Shown here: positions 1 to 8,578 of the stretch, in pieces | Layout: each line of letters opens with the position of its first letter | Numbering within the stretch: the stretch's first letter is position 1 | Assembly: GCF_016901695.1 (NCBI RefSeq) | Contig: NZ_JACJKS010000012.1 | Span: forward strand, 1 to 64,000 | Direction of reading: 5' to 3' | DNA from: Mordavella massiliensis | Lineage (GTDB): Bacteria > Bacillota > Clostridia > Lachnospirales > Lachnospiraceae | DNA: 64,000 nucleotides | The notes under the pieces: model-generated | Database searches by the model: none | Told to the model about the DNA's origin: nothing | What the model saw: only the letters and a program-made list of their open reading frames with translations | Program-made: the position numbers and the translations under genes

Positions 1-76
1 GAAGTTTTAGGGTGACACCAGGAAAGGGAGAAGTTCTTCAAAATAAACTGGTGAAACTTTAAAGAACACCGGGGAA

Positions 77-697
77 TTGAGGAGAAACACCAGAAAAAAG
101 CGAAGAGCCGACTTCTGCTCCCTTGGCCTTATGAGCTATGTCCAAATGGATACGGTCCATTCTTCCAGGGAATCGAAGAAAACCTTACTGACCATGTTTT
201 TTACCAAAGAAAAACTCTTCCTTGCTTTTCTGATGAACCGATGCACCAAAGGCGCTGTCCGTCTTGTTTTTGACCGTCTGGAAAAGCGTATGGGAACCTA
301 TGAATTTGCTTCCATGTTTGCATATATCCTGACGGACCGGGGTTCTGAATTCGGTGATCCTGACGCTTTAGAAACCGGTATAACCGGAATACAGCGTTCC
401 AGTATTTATTATTGCGACCCGATGCAGAGCGGTCAGAAAGGCGGTCTGGAACAGGCTCACACCATGCTCCGGATGGTTCTGCCGAAAGGAACCAGTTTTG
501 AATTCCTTACACAATGGGATGTCAACCTGATCGTAAACCACATCAACTCTACTCCCAGGGAAAGCCTGGGTGGGAGAACGCCATACAGCGCTGCATTGGA
601 AACATTTGGAGAAGAGGTCTTAAACGCATTTCAGCTTAGACCGATTGCCCCGGATGAGGTAAATCTGACGCCTAAGCTGATCCGCTTTAACCACTAA
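77..697 (+). pseudogene. IS30-family transposase, C-terminal part only
   Basis: This is the catalytic half of an IS30-type DDE transposase. The frame carries the family hallmarks in order: MDTVHSS (first catalytic Asp), ILTDRGSEFGDP (second Asp), YYCDPMQSGQKGG followed by the region of the catalytic Glu (LEQAHTMLR), and the C-terminal HINSTPRESLGGRTPYSAA. The N-terminal helix-turn-helix region is missing. The same frame has a TAA at 44-46, and the 76 upstream bases show no recognisable transposase sequence, so the Met at 77 is not a true start. Either the rest lies left of the window in another frame or the copy is decayed. It is one of the few plus-strand genes here and lies tail to tail with the htrA-like gene. 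Confidence 0.8.
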
Positions 698-996
698 TCA
701 ACTGATCGAAATCTGCTGTCAGACTGGAAGTAAACGTTTCACATTTTTTAGATGTGGCCGGTGGAATTCAGTCCCGCACACCGTATTCCAGCGGTCCGTT
801 TCCCATGCCCAGAAATCAAGTATTTTTCGATGAGTTTAGCTAATTATAACAGAAAACTGGAGATTTTGCTTAAAAATCCCCTGTAAAATCCGCGAAAAAT
901 AAAGTATGGTGGAATTTACCTCTTCGCCGGAATTTAAAATTTCAATTTAGCTCTTTCTTCCATACTCCTGCATTTTCTTTACGCAACGCCGTCCCT
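698..996. other. IS30 right flank, non-coding
   Basis: No gene is visible between the transposase stop and the htrA-like stop. GGTGGAATT occurs twice (about 763-771 and 910-918). The segment around 908-950 is AT-rich with partly self-complementary AAATTT tracts (GGAATTTAAAATTTCAATTT). It probably holds the right end of the IS30 copy, but I could not define terminal inverted repeats because the left end is not in the window. Confidence 0.35.
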
Positions 997-2256
997 CTAG
1001 TCCGGATTGGGTCCGAGGGTCACCGTGAAGGTCTGCTCCGCGTACTCGCCGCCGTCCGCCGGCACCTGTACCGTCAGCTCCACGCTCTCTCCTATGCCAT
1101 AGTAGGAGAGCTGGTCCTGCAGGGTCGCCATGCTGTCGATGGTCACGCCCTCCAGCCCGGTGATGATGCTGCCTTTGGTGAGCCCTGCCTTCTCCGCGCC
1201 GGTCCCCTTTGTCACCTCAGAGATGTAGACGCCGGTCGGCATGTTGTAGGCCGCCCCGATGTCGGAGGACACATCCTGCCCCAGGATGCCCAGATAGCCC
1301 TTTTCGCTCTCATCCAGCTTTGTCCTCGTCTCCCGGTTCATCAGGTTCGTCAGGACTTCGCTGGCGTCGGAGATGGGGATGGCATATCCCATGCCCTCGG
1401 CCACGCTGGAGCTGATCTTGGCCGTGTTGATGCCGATGACCGCGCCGTTGGCATTAAGCAGGGCGCCGCCGCTGTTGCCGGGGTTGATGGCCGCATCCGT
1501 CTGGATGAGCTCGCTGTCAAACCCGTCCATGTCGATCTGCCGGTTCGTGGCAGAGACAATGCCGGTCGTCACGGACTGGCCGTATCCGAGGGCATTTCCG
1601 ATGGCAATGGCAGGTTCGCCCACCTTCACCTCATTGGAATCGCCCAGGGTCGCAATGGCGATGGCGTCCATGGTGGAATCCTTGATGTCCGAAAGGGGGA
1701 CTGCCACGATGGCCAGATCCTTGGACGGATCCGTCCCCTTGAGGGCCGCCTCCACGCTCTCATTGTCCGCAAAGGTGACGGTCAGGGTATCCGCCCCCTC
1801 CACCACATGGTTGTTGGTTGCGATCAGAAGCTCCGTGTCAGACTGCTGGATGATGATGCCGGAGCCAAGGCTCTCGCTCTCCTGCTGCTGGGTCTGGCCG
1901 AAGAAGCTCTGCACCTCCTGCACGCTCATGTTGGTGATGGACACGATGGACGGCATGGCCTCCTCCACGATGCCGGACACATCCGACATCACGGTGCTGG
2001 ACGTCTGGCTCAACTGGGTGGAGGGCACATCCTGGCGCGTCTCCTTCCCGTCCTTTCCCGTCACCCGTCCCACCAGGACGTTGCCTGCCTGGAAGGCGGC
2101 GCAGGCCACCAGTCCGAAGACAAGGCCGGCGCTGATGATCCCGAGCCACTTCCTGGATCCGCCCTTCTTCTTTTTCGGCGGCTCCTGCTGCGGCTGGCTG
2201 CTGTATCTATTCTGATCATCCTGTCCCGGATCGTAGTAGTTATACTGGTTTTCCAT
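997..2256 (-). CDS. HtrA/DegP-like membrane-anchored serine protease
   Basis: An S1C-family trypsin-like protease for extracytoplasmic protein quality control. It has a Gln/Pro/Lys-rich cytoplasmic N-terminus, one membrane segment (about residues 37-62, WLGIISAGLVFGLVACAAF), a protease domain with the full triad (His in TNNHVVEGAD, Asp in SKDLAIVAV, Ser in NPGNSGGALL) and one C-terminal PDZ domain that includes GVYISEV and KAGLTKGSII. The frame opens at 2283, but I choose the ATG at 2256 (MENQYNYY): it is preceded by AAAGGAGTC at good spacing, while the upstream ATG has no ribosome site. That gives 419 aa, normal for Gram-positive HtrA. It appears to be a single-gene unit, with a possible promoter just upstream. 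Confidence 0.93.
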   Translation of the reverse strand: MENQYNYYDPGQDDQNRYSSQPQQEPPKKKKGGSRKWLGIISAGLVFGLVACAAFQAGNVLVGRVTGKDGKETRQDVPSTQLSQTSSTVMSDVSGIVEEAMPSIVSITNMSVQEVQSFFGQTQQQESESLGSGIIIQQSDTELLIATNNHVVEGADTLTVTFADNESVEAALKGTDPSKDLAIVAVPLSDIKDSTMDAIAIATLGDSNEVKVGEPAIAIGNALGYGQSVTTGIVSATNRQIDMDGFDSELIQTDAAINPGNSGGALLNANGAVIGINTAKISSSVAEGMGYAIPISDASEVLTNLMNRETRTKLDESEKGYLGILGQDVSSDIGAAYNMPTGVYISEVTKGTGAEKAGLTKGSIITGLEGVTIDSMATLQDQLSYYGIGESVELTVQVPADGGEYAEQTFTVTLGPNPD

Positions 2257-2300
2257 AGTTAAGACTCCTTTCATATCTTTCATTTCTATGACTGTAGTCT

Positions 2301-2329
2301 ACCCTATATTTGTGTTCAATCTGTGACAA
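2301..2329 (-). promoter_or_regulatory. Possible promoter of the htrA-like gene
   Basis: On the minus strand TTGTCA (2324-2329) is followed by a 17-bp spacer and TAGGGT (2301-2306). The -35 is good and the -10 is poor. It lies in the 70-bp gap between glf and the htrA-like gene and would give a leader of about 40 nt. A weak -10 might mean an activated or stress-dependent promoter, but that is a guess. Confidence 0.35.
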
Positions 2330-2352
2330 ATCCGTAAAAGAAGCTTGAAAAC

Positions 2353-3453
2353 CTACCCAAGCTCCCGGGCGGCCAGCTCAAGCGCGGCGGCGATCACCTT
2401 GTCCATGTCATAGTACTGGTAGGAGCCGAGACGTCCCCCGAAGAGCACCTTCTCCTCCCCGGCCGCCAGGGCGGCGTACGCCTCGTAGAGCCGGGAGTTC
2501 CGGTCGTCGTTCACCGGATAGTAGGGCTCGTCCCCCACCTTCCACTCGGAGGAGTACTCCCGGGAGATCACGGTCTTCTCCTGGGTGCCGAACTCGAAGT
2601 GCTTGTGCTCGATGATCCGGGTCCAGGGCACCTCCCGGTCCGTGTAGTTGACCACCGCGTTGCCCTGGTAGTTGCCGCAGTCCAGCACCTCCGTCTCAAA
2701 CCGGACGCTCCGGTACTCCAGGGCCCCCAGCCGGTACCCGTAGTACTCGTCGATCATGCCGGTGAAGAGGATCTTTGACGCCATTTTCTCATATGTCTCT
2801 CTCTCTTTGAGATAGTCCACGCCTGTCACCACATCCGCCCCCGCAAGGAGCTTCTCCGCGATCCGGGTGTAGCCGCCCATGGGGATCCCCTGGTACCGGT
2901 CGTTGAAATAGTTGTTGTCATAGGTGAACCGCAGGGGCAGCCGGCGGATGATGAAGGCCGGCAGGTCCCGGCAGTCCCGGCCCCACTGCTTCTCCGTGTA
3001 ACCCTTCACCAGCTTCTCGTACACGTCCTTCCCCACCAGGGACAGGGCCTGCTCCTCCAGGTTCCGGGGCTCTTCTATATGGAGATCCGCGATCTGTGCG
3101 TCGATGATCTCCTTCGCCTCCCGAGGCGTGCGGATGTTCCACATCCGGCTGAAGGTGTTCATATTGAAGGGCAGGTTGTAGAGCTCATCCTTGTAGACCG
3201 CCACCGGGGCGTTGATGTAGTTGTTAAACTCCGCGAACCGGTTCACGTAGTCCCACACCTGCCGGTCCGACGTGTGGAAGATGTGGGCGCCGTACCGGTG
3301 CACCTGGATGCCCTCCACTTCCTCCGTATAGATATTCCCCCCGATGTGGTCCCGCCGGTCCAGCACCAGGCATGTCCTGCCCCTGTCCATCGCCTCGCGG
3401 GCAAACACGGCGCCGAAAAGGCCCGCGCCCACGATGAGATAATCGTATTTCAT
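2353..3453 (-). CDS. glf: UDP-galactopyranose mutase
   Basis: A flavoenzyme that converts UDP-galactopyranose to UDP-galactofuranose, the donor for galactofuranose in surface glycans. The N-terminal dinucleotide-binding motif is DYLIVGAGLFGAVFARE. The family-typical YGAHIFHTSD, VYEKLVKGYTEKQWG and ITREYS-like (TVISREYSSEW) stretches are present, and FGGRLGSYQYYDMD lies near the C-terminus. The length of 366 aa is standard. It starts 12 nt after the glmS stop with AAGGAGAAG upstream, so it is almost certainly co-transcribed with glmS. Its presence suggests that some wall or capsule glycan of this strain contains galactofuranose. Confidence 0.95.
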   Translation of the reverse strand: MKYDYLIVGAGLFGAVFAREAMDRGRTCLVLDRRDHIGGNIYTEEVEGIQVHRYGAHIFHTSDRQVWDYVNRFAEFNNYINAPVAVYKDELYNLPFNMNTFSRMWNIRTPREAKEIIDAQIADLHIEEPRNLEEQALSLVGKDVYEKLVKGYTEKQWGRDCRDLPAFIIRRLPLRFTYDNNYFNDRYQGIPMGGYTRIAEKLLAGADVVTGVDYLKERETYEKMASKILFTGMIDEYYGYRLGALEYRSVRFETEVLDCGNYQGNAVVNYTDREVPWTRIIEHKHFEFGTQEKTVISREYSSEWKVGDEPYYPVNDDRNSRLYEAYAALAAGEEKVLFGGRLGSYQYYDMDKVIAAALELAARELG

Positions 3454-3465
3454 CCTCTTCTCCTT

Positions 3466-5292
3466 CTACTCCACGGTCACGGACTTCGCCAGATTCCTCG
3501 GCTTATCCACGTCGCATCCCCGGCCCACGGCCACGTAGTAGCCGAAAAGCTGCAGGGGGATGATCGCCAGGGAGTTGGTAAAATATTTGTTCGTCTTCGG
3601 GATATAGACCACGTAGTCGGCGGACTTCTCCGCCTCCGTGTTGTCCACGTTCGTCACCGCCATGACGAACGCGCCCCGCGTCTTCACCTCCACCATGTTG
3701 CTGAGGGTCTTCTTGTAGAGGTCCTCCTGGGTCATGACCGCGCACACGAGGGTCCCCTCCTCGATGAGGGAGATGGTCCCGTGCTTCAGCTCCCCGGCCG
3801 CGTAGGCCTCGGAGTGGATGTAGGACACCTCCTTGAGCTTTAAGGATCCCTCCAGGGAGATGGCGTAGTCGATACCCCTGCCGATGAAGAAGATGCTCCT
3901 GGCCGCCAGGTACCGGTTGGCGAACTTCTGGATCCGGCTCTGGTTCCCCAGCATCATCTCCACCTGGGCCGGCAGCTCCTTCATCTCCTCGATCATGTCC
4001 GCCAGGCCGGCGTCCGAGAGCTGGCCCCGCACATGGGCGAACTTCATGGCCAGCAGGTAGAGGGCGATCAACTGGGCGGAGTACGCTTTCGTCGTGGCCA
4101 CGGCGATCTCCGGTCCCGCCCAGGTGTACATCACGTTGTCCGCCTCCCTTGCGATGGAGCTGCCCACCACGTTCACAATGCCGAGCACCCGCACCCCTTT
4201 CGCCTTCGCCTCCCGAAGGGCCGCCAGGGTGTCGGCCGTCTCGCCGGACTGGCTCACCACGATGAGCAGGGTGCCCTCCTCCAGGATGGGATCCCGATAG
4301 CGGAACTCGGAAGCCAGGTCCACCTCCACCGGGATCCGGGCCAGGCCCTCAAAGACATACTTGCTCGTCATGCCGGTGTGGTAGGCGGAGCCGCAGGCCA
4401 CGATCATGATCTTTCGGACGGCCCTGATATCCTCTTCGCTCATCCCCAGCTCTTCGATGACGATCTTCCCCTCCCTGATCCGGGGGGAGAAGGTGTCCGT
4501 GATGGCCTTGGGCTGCTCGTACATCTCCTTGAGCATGAAGTGCTCGTAGCCGCCCTTCTCCGCCGCGTTCACATCCCAGTCGATGTGGACGGTCTCCTTC
4601 TCGATGGACTCCTCATCCACGTTGAAGAACTCCATCTCCTCCCGCGTCATGCGGACGATCTCCTCGTTCTCGATGAAGACCACGTCCCGGGTGTACTTCA
4701 GCACAGCCGGCACGTCGGAGGCGATGATGCTGCCGTCCTTCGTGTGTCCCACGATAAGGGGGCTGTCCTTGCGGACCGCGTAGAGCTCATCCGGGTGGTC
4801 GCCAAAGACGATGCCCAGGGCGTAGGAGCCCTCCACCCGGTGCATGACCTTGGTGATGGCCCGCAGGGGGTTCCCGTCATAGTAGTAGTCCAGAAGCTGG
4901 GCGATGATCTCCGTGTCCGTCTCGGAGAGGAATGTATACCCCTTCTTCTCCAGCTTCTTCTTCAGCTTGATATAGTTCTCGATGATGCCGTTGTGCACCA
5001 CCGCGATGGTCCGGTCTGCATTGAAGTGAGGGTGGGCGTTCACATCCGAGGGCGCCCCGTGGGTGGCCCACCTTGTATGCCCGATCCCCAGGGTGCCGGG
5101 CAGCATCTCCCCGCCGTGGCTCATCTCATAGAGCACTTTCAGTCTGCCAGTCGCCTTCATGGCGTTGATCTTCTCCCCGTCATAGACTGCGATGCCGGCC
5201 GAATCGTAGCCCCTGTACTCCAGCTTCTCCAGGCCGTCCAGAAGGATCGGCGCCGCCTGCTGTTCACCAATATATCCAACAATTCCACACAT
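3466..5292 (-). CDS. glmS: Glutamine--fructose-6-phosphate aminotransferase (isomerizing)
   Basis: Makes glucosamine-6-phosphate from fructose-6-phosphate and glutamine, the first step to UDP-GlcNAc for peptidoglycan. MCGIVGYIG at the start gives the catalytic N-terminal Cys2 of the class II glutamine amidotransferase domain (about 1-220). Two SIS sugar-isomerase domains follow (about 285-420 and 455-590, with VSQSGETADT and ELKHGTISLIEEGT). The protein ends with the canonical KSVTVE. Its 608 aa are full length. It is the first gene of a glmS-glf unit with its own promoter. The leader is only about 50 nt, too short for the glmS ribozyme that often controls this gene in Gram-positive bacteria. 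Confidence 0.97.
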   Translation of the reverse strand: MCGIVGYIGEQQAAPILLDGLEKLEYRGYDSAGIAVYDGEKINAMKATGRLKVLYEMSHGGEMLPGTLGIGHTRWATHGAPSDVNAHPHFNADRTIAVVHNGIIENYIKLKKKLEKKGYTFLSETDTEIIAQLLDYYYDGNPLRAITKVMHRVEGSYALGIVFGDHPDELYAVRKDSPLIVGHTKDGSIIASDVPAVLKYTRDVVFIENEEIVRMTREEMEFFNVDEESIEKETVHIDWDVNAAEKGGYEHFMLKEMYEQPKAITDTFSPRIREGKIVIEELGMSEEDIRAVRKIMIVACGSAYHTGMTSKYVFEGLARIPVEVDLASEFRYRDPILEEGTLLIVVSQSGETADTLAALREAKAKGVRVLGIVNVVGSSIAREADNVMYTWAGPEIAVATTKAYSAQLIALYLLAMKFAHVRGQLSDAGLADMIEEMKELPAQVEMMLGNQSRIQKFANRYLAARSIFFIGRGIDYAISLEGSLKLKEVSYIHSEAYAAGELKHGTISLIEEGTLVCAVMTQEDLYKKTLSNMVEVKTRGAFVMAVTNVDNTEAEKSADYVVYIPKTNKYFTNSLAIIPLQLFGYYVAVGRGCDVDKPRNLAKSVTVE

Positions 5293-5352
5293 ACTTCTCG
5301 TCTCCTTATCTCATTTGCACAAACATCCGTTTTTTTTGCACTATCAAGCTGT

Positions 5353-5381
5353 ATTGTACCAAAAACACATGCATCTGTAAA
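5353..5381 (-). promoter_or_regulatory. glmS promoter
   Basis: TTTACA (5376-5381), a 17-bp spacer and TACAAT (5353-5358) on the minus strand form a near-consensus sigma-A promoter. It starts directly after the terminator of the preceding gene. The predicted start is about 50 nt before the glmS ATG. Confidence 0.75.
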
Positions 5382-5388
5382 GGAAAAA

Positions 5389-5419
5389 GGAGAATGCAGG
5401 CTTTCTTTCTGCATTCTCC
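5389..5419 (-). terminator. Rho-independent terminator of the cohesin-protein gene
   Basis: A perfect 11-bp stem GGAGAATGCAG / CTGCATTCTCC with a 9-nt loop, followed on the minus strand by TTTTTCC. It lies about 20 nt after the stop of the cohesin-domain gene and insulates it from glmS. Confidence 0.88.
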
Positions 5420-5439
5420 CCAAAACGCTTTCCCATCTG

Positions 5440-7095
5440 TTAATCCAGATCGATGATGTCCATCTTGAAGGTGTCGTCCTCCTCCGCGTGGCTGCGTCTT
5501 GCCGGCTTCTTCTGCGGCCGCTTCTCCGGCTCCCGCACCCTGGCGTTCAGAAGCGCATCCAGGTCGTCGATGTCCTCTTCGTCCGCATCCGTCGCCTGAC
5601 GGCTCACCTTGCCGAAGGATCTGTCCGCGCCGCTTACGAAGGCATCGTAGTCGTCCTCCAGGTCCTCATCAAAGTCTTCCTCGAAGTCCTCCTCGTCCAG
5701 GTCTTCCTCCTCGATGTCTTCCTCCCTGTAGTCGTCAAGGTCCTCTTCCACGAAGTCCTCTTCGTCCAGGTCGTACTCATCATCTGCAGGATCATCGAAG
5801 TCTTCCTCTTCGTAGTCGTCCTCAAAATCCTCAAAACTCTCAAAGCCGTCGTCTTCCGGCTCCTTCTTCTTTTTGGATTTCTTCTCCGCCTTCTTCTCTG
5901 CTTTTTTCTCTTTCTTCGCCTTTTTCTTATCCGGAATCTCCTCCGGCTCCTCCTCCAGATCGATGCCGTACTCGTCATAGAGGTCGTCCAGCTCCAGGTT
6001 GCGGTGGCGGAGCTTGACAGCAAGAATGATCACGAGCAGGAACAGGAAAAGGAAGATAAGCCATGTGCCAAGCAGGAACTTGTCGATATTGTCACGCAGC
6101 TTGTCGAACACCTTTCCCAGCATGGAGGACGGCTCGCCGTCATCCTCCTGCACTGCATTCTCAACTGTGTATCTCTGATAGGTATCCTCAAGAGAATCGT
6201 ACTGGTAATATGCCTCCTCGCCGTCACTGTTGAGCGCATACAGCACGTAAAAGCTTGCATTATCTATGTTCTGCCATGCCGGGAACGTCTTTCCGTTTAC
6301 GGTAAAAGTCGTCTCCTGCAGGTAGGACGGCAACTGGCTTCCCACTTCATCTGTCAGCGGAATGATGAATCTCTCGCCCTGCGAAATCAGGATCTGCTCA
6401 AAGGGGGAAAAACTTCCATCCTCCGGGTCATAGAGGAAGAAACTCTCCTCCCCGGCGCTGTCTGCCAGATTCAGCGCATACATCCCGCTGCTCTCCTGTA
6501 TGGCCGCCGGGCACTGCTGCCCTTCAAGCGTCACTTCTGCCTTTGTAAACCCGGTGGGGATGAGGATATCCGAAATATCCACAACCGTGTAGGCCGCCCC
6601 GTTCACATCGATCTGCGCACCGCCGGCGGCAGCATCTGTCTGCCCTGCATCCTGTATGAGGGAGGGATCCCCCTCGCCGATCGTGATAGTGGAATTCCCC
6701 TGCGTCACCTGCAGCGAGGTCCCGTCTGAAGAAGAAGCCGTCACAGAGGCAACTTCTATCTGCGTCGTTGTCACCTGCAACGCCTGGAACTGCAGGGACC
6801 AGCTCAGCTGCGTGCTTCCGCTGCCGGACCCGGTCAGCTGGATCTGCGAGCCGCTTGCAGTCGCCCCGTTGCCGCTGATAAACTTAAGCGCCGCCGTGTC
6901 ATAGTTAAGTGTCGCGTCCACACTGCCTATATCATCTGCATAGAATGTCACATCCACGTCAAAGGTAGTGCCCTGCGTTGTGGACGGATCTGAAAACCTG
7001 AGTTGCGGCTCCGCCGCCCGGAGCTCCGCGGGCAGCATGGCTGCAATCATACATACAGCAAAGACCATGGCTATCCATTTTCTTACATGTTTCAT
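5440..7095 (-). CDS. Membrane-anchored cohesin-domain protein with acidic cytoplasmic tail
   Basis: Signal peptide (MKHVRKWIAMVFAVCMIAAM, cleavage near AEL-RAA), then a cohesin-like beta-sandwich (about 30-145, with TTQGTTFDVDV and ATLNYDTAALKF). A second extracytoplasmic region (about 150-325) of unknown fold follows, then one membrane helix (about 340-362, GTWLIFLFLFLLVIILAV). The cytoplasmic tail of about 190 residues is a Lys/Glu coiled stretch followed by long Asp/Glu runs. Cohesins bind dockerins in cellulosomes, but here the domain sits on a type I membrane protein, so it may instead bind a wall or surface ligand. The gene follows the LCP gene by 27 nt and is probably in its operon, which suggests an envelope role. 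The function is not known. The acidic tail could bind cations or basic proteins, but that is speculation. Confidence 0.7.
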   Translation of the reverse strand: MKHVRKWIAMVFAVCMIAAMLPAELRAAEPQLRFSDPSTTQGTTFDVDVTFYADDIGSVDATLNYDTAALKFISGNGATASGSQIQLTGSGSGSTQLSWSLQFQALQVTTTQIEVASVTASSSDGTSLQVTQGNSTITIGEGDPSLIQDAGQTDAAAGGAQIDVNGAAYTVVDISDILIPTGFTKAEVTLEGQQCPAAIQESSGMYALNLADSAGEESFFLYDPEDGSFSPFEQILISQGERFIIPLTDEVGSQLPSYLQETTFTVNGKTFPAWQNIDNASFYVLYALNSDGEEAYYQYDSLEDTYQRYTVENAVQEDDGEPSSMLGKVFDKLRDNIDKFLLGTWLIFLFLFLLVIILAVKLRHRNLELDDLYDEYGIDLEEEPEEIPDKKKAKKEKKAEKKAEKKSKKKKEPEDDGFESFEDFEDDYEEEDFDDPADDEYDLDEEDFVEEDLDDYREEDIEEEDLDEEDFEEDFDEDLEDDYDAFVSGADRSFGKVSRQATDADEEDIDDLDALLNARVREPEKRPQKKPARRSHAEEDDTFKMDIIDLD

Positions 7096-7122
7096 CGCAT
7101 CTGTTACCTCTCTTACGTATTA

Positions 7123-8448
7123 TTACTGCATTCCCGTTCCGTCACCGGCGGTACTGTCTCCGTAGCTGTCATCCCCGGATCCGCCTCCCGCATCATCCCA
7201 GCCGCCGTCTCCATAGCCGTCGCCGCCGGAATCATCCCCGATCCAGTCACCCGTTCCTTCTTCCTCGTAATACCAGTCGTCTGTGCCGGAACCCGTCCCG
7301 TCTCCATAGTCATCTCCGGTATCAGTATCGTAGGTCTCATAGTAATCCGTATCATCTTCCACTGTCTCCGAAGATCCCGTATAGCGGTTGTTCGCGGCCA
7401 TCGTCGCGATCCCGCCTTCGATCCCCTGCACTGTGCTTGACACAGAATAACCGTCATTGCCGAACAGGAACTGGTGCACCTGCAGCACATTGGAAGAAAG
7501 CGTCTGCGGGATGACCACGCTTCCCACTTCGTTCAGCATATCTGTCGTATTGTCCTCCGGGAACCCCATTGTCTCCCCCAGCTTATATTTGGTAAAGTCA
7601 GCCGCGTAGCTCACCATCTCTGTCAGGGTAAAATTCGTTGACACCTGGGGAAATACCTTGTCAATAATCTTATTGATCGTACTCAGCGACATATTCTGCG
7701 CCTCGTTCGCGATCAGTTCCAGTACATGCCGCTGCCGGTTTGCCCGCTCGAAATCCCCGCCCGCAGTATAGCGGATCCTGGAGTAGGACACAGCCTGGAC
7801 TCCGTTCAGATGATAGGTCCCGGCGACTTCCGGTTCAATCTTCGTGTATTCGCGCCCGGTCACTTCTGATGTCTCCACACAGTAGTTATTCATGTGGACG
7901 ACTTCTTCTTCAGTCAGTGTGATATCAAGCCCCCCGACCGCATCGATCACATCAACAAGGGCATTAAAGTTTACCGCGACATACTTCTCTATGTTCATGT
8001 CCAGGTTCTTATTGATCAGGGAGATAGCGCCCTCCGGCCCATAGAAAGAATAGGCGGAATTTGCCTTGTTATAGCTCCCGTCATCCAGCTGAAGGAGCGT
8101 ATCCCTGTAGATGGACACAAGCTTGACTTCCTTCGTGGCGTTGTTGAGGCTGGCGATCATCATTGTATCGCTCCGGTTGCCTTTCCCCAGATCACCCGCC
8201 CGCGAGTCAAGACCGAACAGGGCTATATTGGTATACCCCTCCTCATGCTCCACCTCAGAGGATATATTCAGTTTATCCGTATCAATGGAAGTGGTCTCGA
8301 TCTTGCTCATTTTCCCCGCAAGGAGAACGGCTGCCGTCGAGAGGACGACAAAAAAAACACCGCTGAAGATCACTCCTATTTTCTTTCCAAGCGACCATGT
8401 GGCAAACCCGTGCCGCTTTGGTCGTTTCCTGCTTTTCCGCCCGGCCAT
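7123..8448 (-). CDS. LytR-CpsA-Psr (LCP) family glycopolymer ligase, Asp/Gly-tailed
   Basis: LCP enzymes move undecaprenyl-phosphate-linked glycopolymers (teichoic acid, capsule, rhamnan) onto peptidoglycan. There is a basic cytoplasmic N-terminus and one membrane helix (about 25-47). The catalytic domain has its conserved Arg/Asp residues in FGLDSRAG and NRSDTMMIAS, YRDTLLQLDD, and the pocket motif SRIRYTAGGDFERANRQR. After the catalytic domain comes a tail of about 80 residues rich in Asp, Gly, Ser and Tyr with no hydrophobic core, probably disordered and reaching into the wall. It is about 45% similar by eye to the neighbouring LCP protein, so the pair looks like an old tandem duplication. 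It has its own promoter and is followed by the cohesin gene. Confidence 0.9.
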   Translation of the reverse strand: MAGRKSRKRPKRHGFATWSLGKKIGVIFSGVFFVVLSTAAVLLAGKMSKIETTSIDTDKLNISSEVEHEEGYTNIALFGLDSRAGDLGKGNRSDTMMIASLNNATKEVKLVSIYRDTLLQLDDGSYNKANSAYSFYGPEGAISLINKNLDMNIEKYVAVNFNALVDVIDAVGGLDITLTEEEVVHMNNYCVETSEVTGREYTKIEPEVAGTYHLNGVQAVSYSRIRYTAGGDFERANRQRHVLELIANEAQNMSLSTINKIIDKVFPQVSTNFTLTEMVSYAADFTKYKLGETMGFPEDNTTDMLNEVGSVVIPQTLSSNVLQVHQFLFGNDGYSVSSTVQGIEGGIATMAANNRYTGSSETVEDDTDYYETYDTDTGDDYGDGTGSGTDDWYYEEEGTGDWIGDDSGGDGYGDGGWDDAGGGSGDDSYGDSTAGDGTGMQ

Positions 8449-8456
8449 CCTAACAC

Positions 8457-8472
8457 CCTTTCTTCGGTATCT
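8457..8472 (-). repeat. 16-nt leader motif, copy 1 (before the LCP gene)
   Basis: Reads AGATACCGAAGAAAGG on the minus strand, 8 nt before the LCP start codon. An identical 16-mer is in the leader of rmlA (13615-13630). Both lie downstream of the predicted promoter and therefore in the mRNA leader. Confidence 0.6.
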
Positions 8473-8519
8473 TACAACTCTAGACTTATCCCGATGCTAC
8501 CATGCATATATCAGAAAAC

Positions 8520-8548
8520 ATGATACACGAATTTCTGCAGTTTTTCAA
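8520..8548 (-). promoter_or_regulatory. Promoter of the LCP-cohesin unit
   Basis: TTGAAA (8543-8548), a 17-bp spacer and TATCAT (8520-8525) on the minus strand. It is in the 130-bp gap after the other LCP gene, giving a leader of roughly 65 nt that contains the 16-nt motif. Confidence 0.65.
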
Positions 8549-8578
8549 TATATTGTTATTTATTTCTGGATTTTTTCT

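Noticed and set aside
5293-5440. glmS ribozyme
   Set aside because: The space is taken by a terminator and a promoter; only about 50 nt of leader remain.
4033-6729. A plus-strand open frame of almost 900 codons
   Set aside because: It is antisense to glmS and the cohesin gene, has low-complexity His/Leu/Val/Arg-rich translation typical of a mirror of GC-rich coding DNA, and no ribosome site.
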